Of a stretch of DNA of 64,000 nt, positions 46,466 to 58,726 are shown in pieces. Source of the stretch: Ectocarpus siliculosus (Eukaryota > Sar > Phaeophyceae > Ectocarpales > Ectocarpaceae); the NCBI GenBank assembly GCA_000310025.1, contig FN649740.1, positions 962,336 to 1,026,335 of the forward strand. The letters are read 5' to 3'. Numbering within the stretch: the first letter of the stretch is position 1; each line of letters starts with the position of its first letter. The translations under genes were made by a program, and so were the position numbers. Under the pieces are notes generated by a model, which was not told where the DNA came from, searched no databases, and saw only the letters and a program-made list of their open reading frames with translations.

Positions 46466-48877
46466 TACCACCACCGCGCCCTGCACTGAATTTCTCGCCA
46501 CCAATTTCGCAAGTACACTGGTAGTATCATGAGAGCTATCATGAGAGCCAGGCGGAGCCCGCAAGATAACACTCGATTGCGGAGGCTCAGCCTGCAGCAG
46601 TGTTTCGTCCAATGTACTCGAGGTGCCACACATAGACTATGTACTTGAGCTAGAACGCCCCGAGGGATAGGTGAGTTGTTTGTTGTGCGTGAAAGCTGCT
46701 ATCGAATGCAACTTATTGATCGTTCTACTTGATCGTCCTACATGCCCATTGGAGTACGTTTACGCGGAATTCATTTCTCTGTGTGACCCCCATCAGAGAT
46801 GTACGTTCAGCAGAGAAGTAGAAAAGGGCTTAGTCTAGACCAGGTTAGGATCGACCTCTTTGGGAGAGCCGTGGGCAACGGCATGTTGTCAGGAAGGGGA
46901 AATTCGGCATTGAGACTCCAACGTGGGCACCAGCATGTAAAAAAATGGAAGTACAGCACAATGGAGTTGGGTTAGTCTGCTCAAGCGCGAGGGCGAAACG
47001 TGTAGGGGGGGGGGGGGGATGGAGGGGCGGAAGACATGTCACCTAATCTAAGTCCAGGGAAAGAAACGACTCGATGTAGCCTAAATGCCTGGATGGAGTA
47101 GTTGATACTCCCTCGGAGAGAGGAAGCGATTCTGATGGAATCGAAACACAGCTAGCTGCTCGTTTAGTAAAAACAAAGGGAGAAAGATAGGGCGTATTAT
47201 CCCCCAAGCCTGAGGGGCAAGGGAACGGAGGCGGGCAGTTGTGCAGAAGCAGACATAAGCGCCAAATAGTCCGACGAAATTGATTCGAGACGCAACAAGG
47301 GATCAGCACGTCAAAGCGATGGGGATTTTCCTTGGGGCAAGGCGTAAACACTCGAATCTCACCATCACGATACATGTGCGACAGCCTGGGCCGTAGGGCA
47401 AGTTTATTCGTACAGAAATCGCCAAGACAGCCAGTATGTTAAACCACATTCTGTGCAAGACACACCCACCCACACTTACTTGCGCGCGCACAAGGTTTCG
47501 TGTTTAAGCTGTCCCACAAAAGAAAAATTTGAGAACCCCGCGGTCCGGTGCGACCGATGAAACCGAAAAGAATACACACAGGGTTATGGGCTGGGCGAGG
47601 GAATGCATCTCCGGACGCACAAAAAGGAATGATTGGTTCGAAGCAGTCGTCATCCTGTGTGTCTGTCCTACCGAGGACGTTGTTCACGCCAGGCAGCGCC
47701 TCCCTCAACGTTCCAAAAAGTGAGAAAAGTTGGCTGTGTTCCACGCCATCATCGGGCGCGCTACTTTACAAAAAAACATGTTTGTCATCATCCGTGATCA
47801 CGTCAACCCAAGCTCGAGAAAACGCAAACGCAATATTTAGGAATTTTCACAAGCCCTTGCTGGTGCTTGCCGACAGGCGCGGGCTCCTTGGTTAATCCTT
47901 TGATCGACGTGGACCCAGCGTCCAACCTTAGGCCACTCACTTGCCTCTAGCACGCAAGGGGGAGAGCGCGGCCACGTCTCCATCCATCCACGCGGCACGC
48001 GGGTCCACATCATCATTATTGGAGGAACGTTCATGATGTGCGACTCGTATTTCTCGTCAGAACCGTGGCCACATCACCGCCATCTCGCTCAACCTTATGC
48101 AAACAGGTGATAGTCTTGCTCAACCTCTTGCAAACACGTGATAGGGTGGGCAAACATAAACAGAAAGCGATTCCTTTCCAGGAAGCATCCCCCAACTGCC
48201 ACCCTTTGGCTGCGCGGCAAAAACGGAAATCTGGAAAATTCCGCGAGGAAGCTACTCGAGCCCCTCCGACCACCCTCGCCTGTGGGAGTGCTGATGCTCG
48301 TCTTACCGAACAACTACGGGGCAAGCTAGGTCTACCTAGGGTACTCCAACATACACAACACACACCAGGGGCGCGCATGAAAAATGTGCACTCCTCGCGG
48401 GAAGAACCTATCAAAATACATTGAAGTATGTTCATTCAATTGGGGCCCAACCGCCGCTCCATATCACGGTAGAGGAATGAATGAATGAAACCCGTGGACA
48501 TGCACGTGCCCATAGCTTTCGCGATGGATTCCAACGCCAACACAATGCGCGGGAGGTCGTTGTGAGGACCAATCCTCCGCCCGCCGTCCCCATTCACCCA
48601 ACCACTAGCAGAACAACCCTCAGCACAACCATCAACCCCGCTGTACAAAGAGCACGGCCTTGCCATCTACGCTCTTCAATACCCCGTGGCCGCGACACGA
48701 ACAAAAATTACTTCGCGCTCAGTTCGGCTGCACAAGGCAGCGCCAACAAGAGAGACAAAAAGGGAAAAAAATGCGCCCCATTTCTTATTTCGACGAATCA
48801 GAAACCTGGCGCGCTGTGTGTCCTATGTCCAAACCCGGAGCCTAGAAAAAAAGAACCCCCGTCAGTGAGAAGCGAAG
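46466..48877. other. Intergenic region, no gene recognised
   Basis: Lies between a rightward and a leftward gene, so it should contain both 3' UTRs. Short open frames occur on both strands but none has consistent splice sites or recognisable motifs. A G run occurs near 47,005-47,018. On the minus strand a short frame from 48,034 ends at a GTGAGT, but no partner exon was found. Confidence 0.5.
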
Positions 48878-51800
48878 CTAATACTCTCTCCCCTTGGCCG
48901 GGTCCTCCGACGAAAAGGACTTGGGGCACTCGATGTCCCCCACGCAGCCAAGACCGGTCACCAAAATGAACAGGAACAGGAGCAGCGTCAGCAGCCCCGC
49001 CAAGATGTCGGGCGTTATCTTGATCGTCCGGGTTAGCGACTCCGTCGCGAGGCGGCGGTGGGCGCGCGATTCGGCCTTCAGGGATCTGGGAGCAGCGAAT
49101 TTTTATAGCGAGGAAAACAACAAAATTTAGGGGGGGGGGGGAATTTTGGGTGTCGCTGTGCGTACTCTTGGGACTTTAGATGTCGACCTCGAAACTCGAG
49201 AAGCAGAGCAACACTATATAATAGGACACGCGTTCACGCTGTTCTCCAACTGCAACAGAGGCCCTCAGCGACCGAAATATTATCCAGCCGGCAGCCTCGC
49301 CGAGCATCAGCCCCGGCCGTGCATCCCGTGCAACAAGCGACGGAGTAGTAGGTGCCAGTACAGTAGTGGTCCCGCATTAATGCCCGTTGAATAATGCCGT
49401 TGAAATCGTCTGGCACGGATGGAATCTTCAAGTTGTTTCATACTCTGAATATTGCCGTTGAAAAATCGTCTGGCACCTACCGGCATTATACCGGGACCAC
49501 TACATATTGTATAACAAAACGCTTCTTTCTCCCTCTTCAACGCACCGGCGGCCGCAAGCCTCGTCGTGGAAGTCCCCCGTCCACAAGAAGATGAACCTGC
49601 CGACGCTCTTCTCCTCCAGTGACGATGTCACGGTGCGCACTGTTGCGTCCGTTTCCTGGCGAAAACAAAAATGGAATAGAAACAGAACCAACACATGATA
49701 AGGTGAACGCATCTTTTTGTTGTTTTCCTTAAATCAGCGCTAGCAACATTTCTGCCGAGTGGGAGCTCCAATCCGTGGTCAAACGAAAGGATCATACAAT
49801 CTGGTCGACTCAGTGGTGGGGTGTTTCTGAGGTTTTCCTGTATCTGAAGACCTCAGACGTGGGGAGATAATCGTTTGATTTACTTGTTCACTTCGGGGGG
49901 GCGGGGGGGGGGGGGGGGGGGGGCCCCCANNNNNNNNNNNNNNNNNNNNNNNNNNNNNNNNNNNNNNNNNNNNNNNNNNNNNNNNNNNNNNNNNNNNNNN
50001 NNNNNNNNNNNNNNNNNNNNNNNNNNNNNGGGTGGGGGGGGGGGGGGGGCGCAGCACAGAGCCCCCGTCGTACCTCGATGGTGGCCGCTTCCGGCACGGT
50101 AACGATGATCAAGTCCAGTTTTCCGTCGTCCAGCAGCCCGAGCGACGCGCTTGCGGGTACCACTTCCTCCAGGGGAAGCGTGTGCACGGGGACCTCGAGC
50201 TCTCCCGCCAAGAGCGGCAGTGCCTGATACATCCAGCAGCAGCAGCAGCAGCGGTAGCAGCCACAAAAAACAGCACACATAAGAGACATCATCTGGTGCC
50301 GTCGGTGTGGAACGATGGTGCTCGTATATTGATTTAGCTGGCTTTCGCACACCGGGTACTGCTGTATCGTTGACGCGCCGTCCGTGGCGTGTCTATTTTC
50401 TTTTATTATTGGACATTAATTCACCGGATAGCCCAGTTGTGTTAATGACGAAGCCTCAGCACGATACTGCCAACAGGTGAAAAGGCACCACTCTGGGGTA
50501 CGCAGTAGGCATTCGTACGCCGACAAACTCCTCAACAACTCATCAATCCCATTTGCATGTTAAAGCGACCAAACACCGCCGCTCTTCTCACGTTTCGCAA
50601 GGTGGTAGGGGAGGGGTAGGTGTACGGGAACGTGGCGCTCGCGGACTTGGCGTGCAGCGGCGATCCCCCGTCCGCAGACCTAGCAGCGGCATTGGCGTCA
50701 CTCACACCGGAGGTAGAAAACGAGCTCCCCTGTGAACCACAACAAAGCCGAAACGAAGGGGGAGAGAAACGTAACGTGGATGAGTTGCACCACAAGCCGA
50801 AATGGAGGGGCAGAGAAACGTAAGTCGACAAGTTAACAAAAACATGGCATCCTTACACCGGAACGAACCGATCTTCCTGGCATTTATTTACTTGTGCTCG
50901 GTACACGCAAAACGGGGGGAGAGGTGTCTGCTTGCAAATCAATCGCGAGAGCTCTTTCTGGGCGTGGGCTGAGTGGACCGATAGGGACAAAAATCGACGT
51001 GTGACGAGCGTCAGTACATGGGGTATCGAGCGAGCAACAACGCGCACGCCCAACCTCCCATCATCGTTGCTCGAGGTGGCGTGGGGCGATGGGTCGAGTT
51101 GGTGGGGCACCAAGCACCGTAACGTGGTGTCTCTGGCAAGCCGGGGTGGAGGTAGATGAGGCACTTCTAACAAACACGAGTATGATGAAACATACTCTCT
51201 TAACGGTACCCACACACCACCTAGCACCGCCCACAGACCAATCAACGTCACGCCCACTAGGAAATCAATGCGGCACCATCTACTTGTCGCGTGCTTGCAG
51301 CCGTCTAGTCAGGCAGGCACGGATGTACGAGCGAGACCGTGCTAGCAGCCGTGTGTCGAGAACATAAAACGGTGCACAAAATCTAACACACAGAAAACGC
51401 TCCCCAGCACTCTGAACCGCCACGGCTGTAATTGAATGCCGCCATGATATCGAAGCAGCAGGTTTGGCCGATTGTCAAAGCAGTGGAAGAGGCGACGACA
51501 ACATAGGGGGTTGAGCGTGCTATCTCTCGAGTCTTCATCTACGCCATCAAACTCTCTGGCAGGCTCCGATCTCCCGCAAGACTATAGCGATGGTGAAAGT
51601 GTAAGGGGGTGTATGCACACGCTCGGGTACCAACAAAGCGATGGTCTAATCTACTTAATGCATGCCTGACACCAGCTAACAACATACACCAGCGACCGCA
51701 GCTAGCTTGAGTCGATCGATTTGGGATGATTGGTCTCAAAGAATCCTAGAAAAACAAGCCAAAAAAATACAATGAATGTTCGATTGACTTTGATCGCAAC

Positions 51801-54008
51801 GGCTCCGCCCCTCACGAAGGGCACGCACTCTGCTGTTGAGGGTGGAAGGCATGGCGAGCCTAGACGCGTGGTTCATCGACGCCTCGAACACGAAGCCAAG
51901 AGGCGAAAAATGATAAAAACGCCACGACCGCCCACCTGGGAAAGAACCACAACGACCACCTCCATCTCTTTCGCGGAAGCGGCGGCATCGACTACTATCT
52001 CCGCAACCTCGAAGGCATCCGTCGCTGCGTGGTGGTAGCCCTCCTGTTGGCAATACGGGGCAGGTGGTAACAAACGTCCAAGGAAAACAAGGTCAAAAAG
52101 GAAGTAAACGGACTAGGTCAGAGCTGTGGCGGCTGTGGCCTGGTCGAGCACGGCCACCATGGTTTCACTTCTGGAAGCATCCGACATGCCATGGGTGTGT
52201 AGTGGTTACTGCCTTCTCAGCAACGTATTAGACGCGGGGAGTTCGCGACAGGCGCTGAAAGGAAAGGAGGCGTGACGTTCCAAGCGCTACGAAACGGTGG
52301 GCATTGTGCCGGGGGATGTCTTGTACGCTACGTTCCTAGTAAGCGTTCATTTATCAACCAGCCCTCGCAGACACACCGAGTTCATCAACGGCGGATTCAA
52401 ATACGAAGCGAGGTCATAGCACATTCGCAACCAACCAAGACTTCATTACATCATTGCGGCGGTCGAACTGACAACAGGTCGGCGTGCCTTTGGGATTCTG
52501 AAGGGGTTAACCCGCTCCAAACAGACCCGGGGCCGCTCTTGGGAATACTGCTGCTGTTCGTTCGGGTCTACATATATCTCCTGATAGAAAAAAAGAGTAA
52601 CTTGGCATCTCGTGCTGGAGAGCTGTGCGTCCTGATATCATCGACGGCCGCCTGAGGACACCCACCTACAACGGCGGTGCGTGCTGAAACCACTACTACC
52701 AATTCTTTGGCAACGCGTAACGGCCCGTTGGATGGAAACTATGTAGAAGTACTTCAATCAATGGAGGTGCTCGCTGGTGTTCGCAAGGCCGCGCGGACGA
52801 AATCACACAACCAACCTATGTGTACCGCCGTATTGGTCCGTCAGGGGTGATGATAAGTCCTTCGGTTCAACGCGGGTGACCTTTTGGAGCACAGAGTATT
52901 TCACGCTTTGTGTGTGTTTCTCAGAAAAGCTTGCGGTTTACGGGCTGCGCACGGCGGTGGTCGGTCCAGCTAACGCTCGTTGCTACCTGTGGTATATACC
53001 TGCACGAGCCGCAGGTCTGACGAGAGCCCTCGCTTGTTTGGGCCATAAAGCATCGTATAATATGCCAACACCGTCAGGTGCATATGCAAACACCGCGCAC
53101 GAGCAGCACGTCGACCGTCCGTGACACAATGCCACCGACAATGCCTAGGACATGCATAAACATCACAGCTGGCTCGTATGTGTGCTCTGCGGGAGCCCCA
53201 CGGCGGGCGCTGCTGTGTGTCAGACCTCGCGCAATGTGAGAGAATTTCGTCGAGAGGTCCTTCGCGCACTTGCCTACATAAAAATCGAGTGACTCCGAAC
53301 AGGCACCGCCGTAGCGACGTAAACAATGTGTGCGTACATAAAATGGCTACGTTAGATGTATTCCTCCCAAGACAAACCACAATAAGGGCCCAACTACAAG
53401 CAACTGGTCCAACGGCCTTTGCATCCACCACGCTCTCTGCTCTTGTGGCATGAAAAAAGGTTCCGGTCCCAACTGCCGGCCAAGACAAATACAGAGACCG
53501 AGGGAAGAAATCGGAGTTTCGAGTGATGCACAGCTGTTTTCTTGGCGAACTGGTAACAGAGTCCTTGGGCTTGAGGCGTGTTAAAGGTTACAGAAGCGTG
53601 TGTCGCCAGCTGACCGAGGCCCTCGATAAGGACGAAAGCCGCTAAATCACCTCACAGACCGCGGTAGAGCCGCGCAACATTGCAGGCTAACCCGCTGTCA
53701 CCAACTCGAAAACAGCGGCGGAACTGAAAGCTGCACGGTACTCCGAACTCTCTGCGCGGTGCACTGCTTAGTGAGCTACCACGCTACCAAACCAGGTCTA
53801 ACTCCTACTCGAGCGCACACGTACACACCTCCAGATTCCCTCCGGTGTTGGACCCGGCCCACAAGAAAGCGGGGAACGAGCGATGGCACTCCTGCCCTCC
53901 CCTGACGACTTCCCACGCACCAGCGTCTAATGCTCTTCCGGCATAGGACACGCTGCTGGCCGCTGCACAAAGTCCCGCCACAAGCGTTCTGCTGGCTGGT
54001 CTCCGCAT
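48878..54008 (-). CDS. Type I membrane protein resembling V-ATPase accessory subunit Ac45/BIG1 (6 exons, ~297 aa)
   Basis: Exons: 54,008-53,829, 52,043-51,936, 50,729-50,592, 50,223-50,074, 49,655-49,546 and 49,085-48,878; every junction is in phase. Residues 1 to about 26 are a signal peptide ('MRRPASRTLVAGLCAAASSV'). They are followed by 'HRSFPAFLWAGSN', like the 'P-x-x-L-W' start of the Ac45/BIG1 lumenal domain. A beta-strand 'EMEVVVVVLSQ' near 86-96 and 'KLDLIIVTVPEAATIE' near 177-192 follow. A single membrane segment 'TPDILAGLLTLLLFLFILV' (about 253-278) is followed by a short cytosolic tail ending 'KGREY'. That topology and C-terminus match V-type ATPase S1/VOA1 family members, which help assemble the V0 sector in the ER. 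Homology is remote and the assignment moderate. The assembly gap at 49,930 falls in an intron. Confidence 0.65.
49930..50029. other. Assembly gap (100 N) inside a G homopolymer
   Basis: Exactly 100 N flanked on both sides by long G runs (about 49,897-49,923 and 50,030-50,049). It lies in the fourth intron of the Ac45-like gene, so no coding sequence is lost if the gap is short. Confidence 0.95.
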
Positions 54009-55753
54009 TCTGCTGTGACTAGGTCTATATGTCACAAGAAAGAGGTGTGTGAGGTGCCTCCTGAGATCGCTTGCACCCCTTTGTTCTTCGCTCTCCACAG
54101 CTCTCCGGCCGTGTGCTCGGCTGTCGGCCTGTGTTCGCTTGTTGCTTCTACGGAGGGCCCCGCCAAACAGGCCAGTTCGGGGTCCCAGACAATTCGCCGG
54201 TGCCCCTCGCAAATGCGAACATGCGAACAAAGACTATGGTTATTATACTTGTAGTCATAGTCTTTGCATGCGAATGCACGCGCACTTTGCACGAACACAG
54301 CACAGCATCCATGGCACCACGCTTTACTCTGTTGGTGTATATAGTTCCGTGTGCGACAGCAGTGTCCATCGTCCATCAAACTTTGCTCTTCCTCGCCATT
54401 TTTTCCATCTAAAAGTTGTCGTTGTTGTTGCAAAAAAATACTCTTACTACAACAGCGCAACGCACCCACCCCCCACCCCCGCCGATATTTGTGAGTGAGT
54501 GGCGGTGATGATACGATGCTCATGTCGACAAAAACATAACTGTAAGGAAGAGAGAGAAGTTAACAACGCTCCATGCGACCCAACGGGCGCAACTGTCCTA
54601 ATAATGTATCCAACGCGTGTTTTGTCGTCGAACGACAGGCAGTCAGTGCAGTCACTCGCTTGTCACTTTCCACACACTTGCATTCATTCTCGACTGGACT
54701 CTTCTTTAGGTCGTGAGCCACGCGATAGAAAATGGGGTGCTTCTTCGACGTTGTCTCGCGTGCATGCATAGATACATACCTCGCCGAGTCATTTTTCATC
54801 CATGAAACGAAAATCTGGCATCGGTTTGTCCGGATAGATAAGACTGCTGGCGGGCGTCATCGACCATACGAAAAAAATGCGCACGTCTTCATTCTATAAT
54901 GACACCCATGATCGATCGCAAGTGTCATCATGCGCCAGCGTGTGAACTTGTGCCCGTCGCAAGGGGCCGTACGCGTCAACCGGCCCGAAGTCACATTCGG
55001 GGGCGAAAAATAAACCTAGATATACAATCCGTGTCGCTTGTATTAAAAAGTTTTCATATCTTTTTTACACAAATCACTTTCCTCTATTCTACAAATCAGG
55101 GAGTGCGGGGAATCTCGCCGTGCCCCTACCCTCTAAACTCGTGCTTCTAGTCTAGGTATACCATCACTCGAAGTCAGCTCGAAAATACATCGCTGGTCAG
55201 CAAGGTAGGGCACCAAAACGTCAGCCTTGCGATCTACTCATAGCAGAACCAAGCGTTGTTGAATACCCCGCCGCACCGCCTAGTCAACTCTACAAAACAA
55301 GGAGGAAGTATACCAATTCTCTTCGCCCCGCTCTCTCGCACGGTAAAACCACACTCGGAACTAATCCCACATGGCCGGTTAAGGTTTGCCGGCCATCAAA
55401 AAAGGGATTTTTCGTTCGCGGTATCTCGCCCGACACAACCACAACTGCCGGTGGTGGTCCTTGACAAGCACACACGAAAAAATTACGGCAATCAAAACAT
55501 GGCAGACTGGTTGACTTCGATGAAGTCCCCTTCACCCGCCCTCTCTCGGAAATCGAATGCGCGCCGAGGAGAACGCGCGAACGACTTCAAAACCAACTGA
55601 CCCAACAGCAGAGTGACGCCAATAATGATACAGTAGCAGGGGCGATCGACTGGGGAGTATCAAAACCCGAACAAACTGCATCATGACCATCCATCTCTCC
55701 TCCCCGTCATATCTATTCATCCGTCCATCACTTATGTGAAACTCTTCTATAAG
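54009..55753. other. Intergenic region between two leftward genes
   Basis: Holds the promoter side of the Ac45-like gene and the 3' flank of the beta-rich secreted-protein gene. The only structure noted is the short inverted repeat at 54,228-54,266. Open frames here overlap each other on both strands without splice support. Confidence 0.5.
54228..54266. repeat. 11-bp perfect inverted repeat, 17-nt loop
   Basis: 'caaagactatg' (54,228-54,238) pairs with 'catagtctttg' (54,256-54,266), enclosing an AT-rich loop. It lies about 220 bp upstream of the Ac45-like start codon. It could be a cruciform or a factor site; no function is shown. Confidence 0.7.
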
Positions 55754-58726
55754 TTAGAGGGTGATGGAGCGCTTGAACGAGATGGCTCCGGTCGCGCCGT
55801 TGCTGGTGAGCGGCACGTTGCCCTTCACCACCCACGCGCCCTCGAGGTACTCCCAGTCCACGTTCTCCCTCTGCGCGGTGAACTTAACGGCCCGCGCGTC
55901 GCCCAGCGAGCGGTTGAGACGCACCGCGATGTCGCCGGTCTTGAGGTCGACCTTGGGGGAGATGACGTTGTTGTCGTCCAACCGGTGGCACACCTCGAGG
56001 ACGGCAGAGTCCTCGGCGTGGTTCACCGTGAGCTCGGCGGAGGTGACGTCGCCGTCGAGTTCGGCCGCGACGACAACCTCGCCGGTCTTCCCCTGCACGT
56101 CCACGGTGGGCTGGACGATCACCTGGAGAAAAATCCCAGCATGAAGTGGGAGTACACAAAAAACATGCGAATGGGGTAAAAGAGGACGGTGTTGAGACAT
56201 TGATCATTGGGTTAATGTGCATTTCGGAGTTCCTTGATCTTTTTCTCTGGAAAGGAGTGGTTCTCGCGGCATTCCCGACAACTTCCCACCCTTGTGGGCG
56301 GGCTGGGGTACACGGTAAATATGCCCTGCAGGTTTTCAAACTAACAGCTACGCTTTCACCACAGCGGTACGTAGACACAGCAGAACTCGTGGCAACAAAG
56401 AACATGACACAAACAACAGTAGACGGGAGCAGCAGCATTATACTGTACCGCGGCAGCACACGTGGCAACAGAAAACATGACAACACACAAAAAATAGATT
56501 TCATTCAGCAGCAGTAGCTTTCCCACCTTGCGGCCGTTAAGGTCGAGGTGCTTGGTGATGCGGAGCGGGCCCATCGTGCTGTCGGCGGTGTCGAAGTCGA
56601 CGGCCACCGAGTCACGGCCGCTGTTGACGCGGCAGTCGATCACGGCGTTCTTGGAGTCGATGTCCATGTCAGCGCGAAGGTTCGCCGTCATGTCATCCCC
56701 GAGGTCCTGGGTGGTGCTGACCCAGAGGGACGTGGGCATCCCGCGGCACCTACGTTGTTGTTCGGGGGGCAGGGAGGTTTGTTAGTTGAGTTGGAGTGGT
56801 TCGAAACTGCTGTTGTTCCAGCGACACACGGAACGAACGTGCCGTATGTACGACGCGATGGATCTCAGCCTGATTGCCAAATCGAAAGCAAGTGGGAAAG
56901 AGTACACAGTGAGGCCAAAGGTCGAAGCAGACTTCCGATGTAGATACCGAGGAGAGCTGTAACGTTGCCACGCAGAGAGCACAGATACCTATCGATGCTG
57001 AAGTCAAATCGTCCATGTCATGTTGAGCAGGCTTGGGCTGCCATTCCAAAGTTTCGTGGTAATACAGAGTATCAAATTGTATTGCCAAAGAATATTTAAA
57101 GCGGATACAACCCGTTGGTCTTCAATTCAACACGACATTATTGTCGATAAAAGTACTTGCCCGCGTTACGCGCGTTACGTTACACCTTTTGGATACGGTA
57201 CGGGCGGACGCGTGTCGAAGAAGCACAACGGAACAGTAACTGATCTTGCGAGACGAGGACTCACTCGTTAAACTTGTAGACGACACCGCAGTCCACGTTG
57301 TCCACCACCTCCCTCTGGAATCTGCCCTCAAGGTTCAACGAACCTGTGCCACAAGCAGTGCGGGGCGGAGGGAAGTACAGGTTAGAGTGGCGTACACATG
57401 AGTTAAAGTGTATTCGAAACCTATAGTATGCATTCTCAGGCCAGCTTGCACGCGCGCACATGCTCACGCTGTAGGAAGATTCACTTCTGGTTCAACATGC
57501 AACAGCAGTCGTCGAACCAACACGTAACCATAGATGTGGAACGAACCACCCAGAAGCACTCGGAAGAGCGTGCGATCGTCAGCAAGTGGGCCTCGAAGAC
57601 GAACAGCAACACGGGGGAGACCCGCGCAGCTTCTGGCTTATATCGTGGGGAATACATGTACATGTATATATAGGAACATTCATCGATGCGGTAAACTGAG
57701 GGTAAATGGACTCGAATGGGCATCATATTTTTGGCGCGTGGTTTCGAACTTCAAGCGTGCAAGCGTGACCCGGGAGTGTTTTGTCACACACGAACGACGG
57801 AGGCTATCCTGTCGGCATCGGTGGGGCAGGCCGTGATACGCCGACCGGCGACACTCCCTTCTCTCATCCACCGATCTACTGCTGGTCGACGGGTGCTAGA
57901 TCCAAGCCTTTTGAAACACATGCGCGCTGGCTGGCGGATAGGACGCGTGCCGCATCATCTGCTGTACCTCCTACTAAGTTTTCATACGGTGTTCCAAAAT
58001 CTAGAAACGAGAGTGATCGGACAGGAGAGCGTGATCTACGTTGGAATCAGTTCCAAGCGCACGGCCTGGGAGCCTACCATGACCAGATGAACATGCGCAT
58101 CGCAGTGCGCTATCGAGGCCTAGGCGCGGGGCCCGCTCGGGGTAGATAAGATATCCAACTTTCGTTGGCCCTTCTTTTGAGATCCGAAAGCTCAATCTTC
58201 GTGCATGATCTGTGTTTTCATCATTCCTAGACGTGGTTGCATAATGACTGCTGTCTTGCTACTCCTGCTGTGTTCGCGAACCAGCGTTGTAGTTGGGAAG
58301 AGATATACCAGGCAGGTCAGCTGGCAGCTGGGCGCCTCCCGCGCGCGACGGATGCACATGTGCAACAACAGCGATGCCCGCCGGGGCAGCGGCGCCGCTT
58401 TGGCATCTATTTCCACACGGGGAAAAAAACAGCTGGCAGATGCGGCACGAAAACTGCACCACCAAAGGGGTAGGGCGGGCACACGACACACAGGAAAGGG
58501 ATTGCTTGCTCTTCTCACCTACACCATCGCTCAGGGAGTGGTCGGAGACGTCGATGGTGAAGGTGGGTCCCTCCCCGTTGAGCGCATCTCTGCAGGCCGC
58601 CGAGAAGCGGTCCGCCTCTTCCTTGATCGACGTGAACCTCGACCCGAAGCTGGGCTCGGGCACCTCGACCGTCCTCCACGCGTCCGTGGCGGCGAAGAGG
58701 GCGACGAAGAAAGCGACGGACTTCAT
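55754..58726 (-). CDS. Secreted or plastid-targeted beta-rich repeat protein (4 exons, 292 aa)
   Basis: Exons: 58,726-58,519, 57,343-57,265, 56,749-56,527 and 56,122-55,754; phases agree at all three junctions. The start gives a clean signal peptide, 'MKSVAFFVALFAATDA', followed by W-R-T. In stramenopiles an aromatic residue directly after signal cleavage is characteristic of plastid-targeted precursors, so plastid import is possible. After a short helical segment the protein is a series of amphipathic beta-strands, e.g. 'GSLNLEGRFQREV', 'MTANLRADMDIDSKNAVIDC', 'SVAVDFDTADSTMGPLRITK' and 'VSPKVDLKTGDIAVRLNRS'-like strands, ending 'GATGAISFKRSITL'. Charged and hydrophobic residues alternate, with Asp/Asn turns. 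This would suit a beta-barrel or a lipid- or pigment-binding beta sheet. I do not recognise a family; one diverged repeat of about 20 residues seems to recur. Confidence 0.75.

Noticed and set aside
48031-48435. A 134-codon minus-strand frame downstream of the Ac45-like stop
   Set aside because: The gene already has an in-frame stop at 48,878. The frame has no domain, and a competing plus-strand frame of similar length overlaps it.
53520-53652. Plus-strand frame ending 'CRQLTEALDKDESR' and a stop, after an AG
   Set aside because: It lies within the first intron of the Ac45-like gene, has no upstream exon, and has no recognisable motif.
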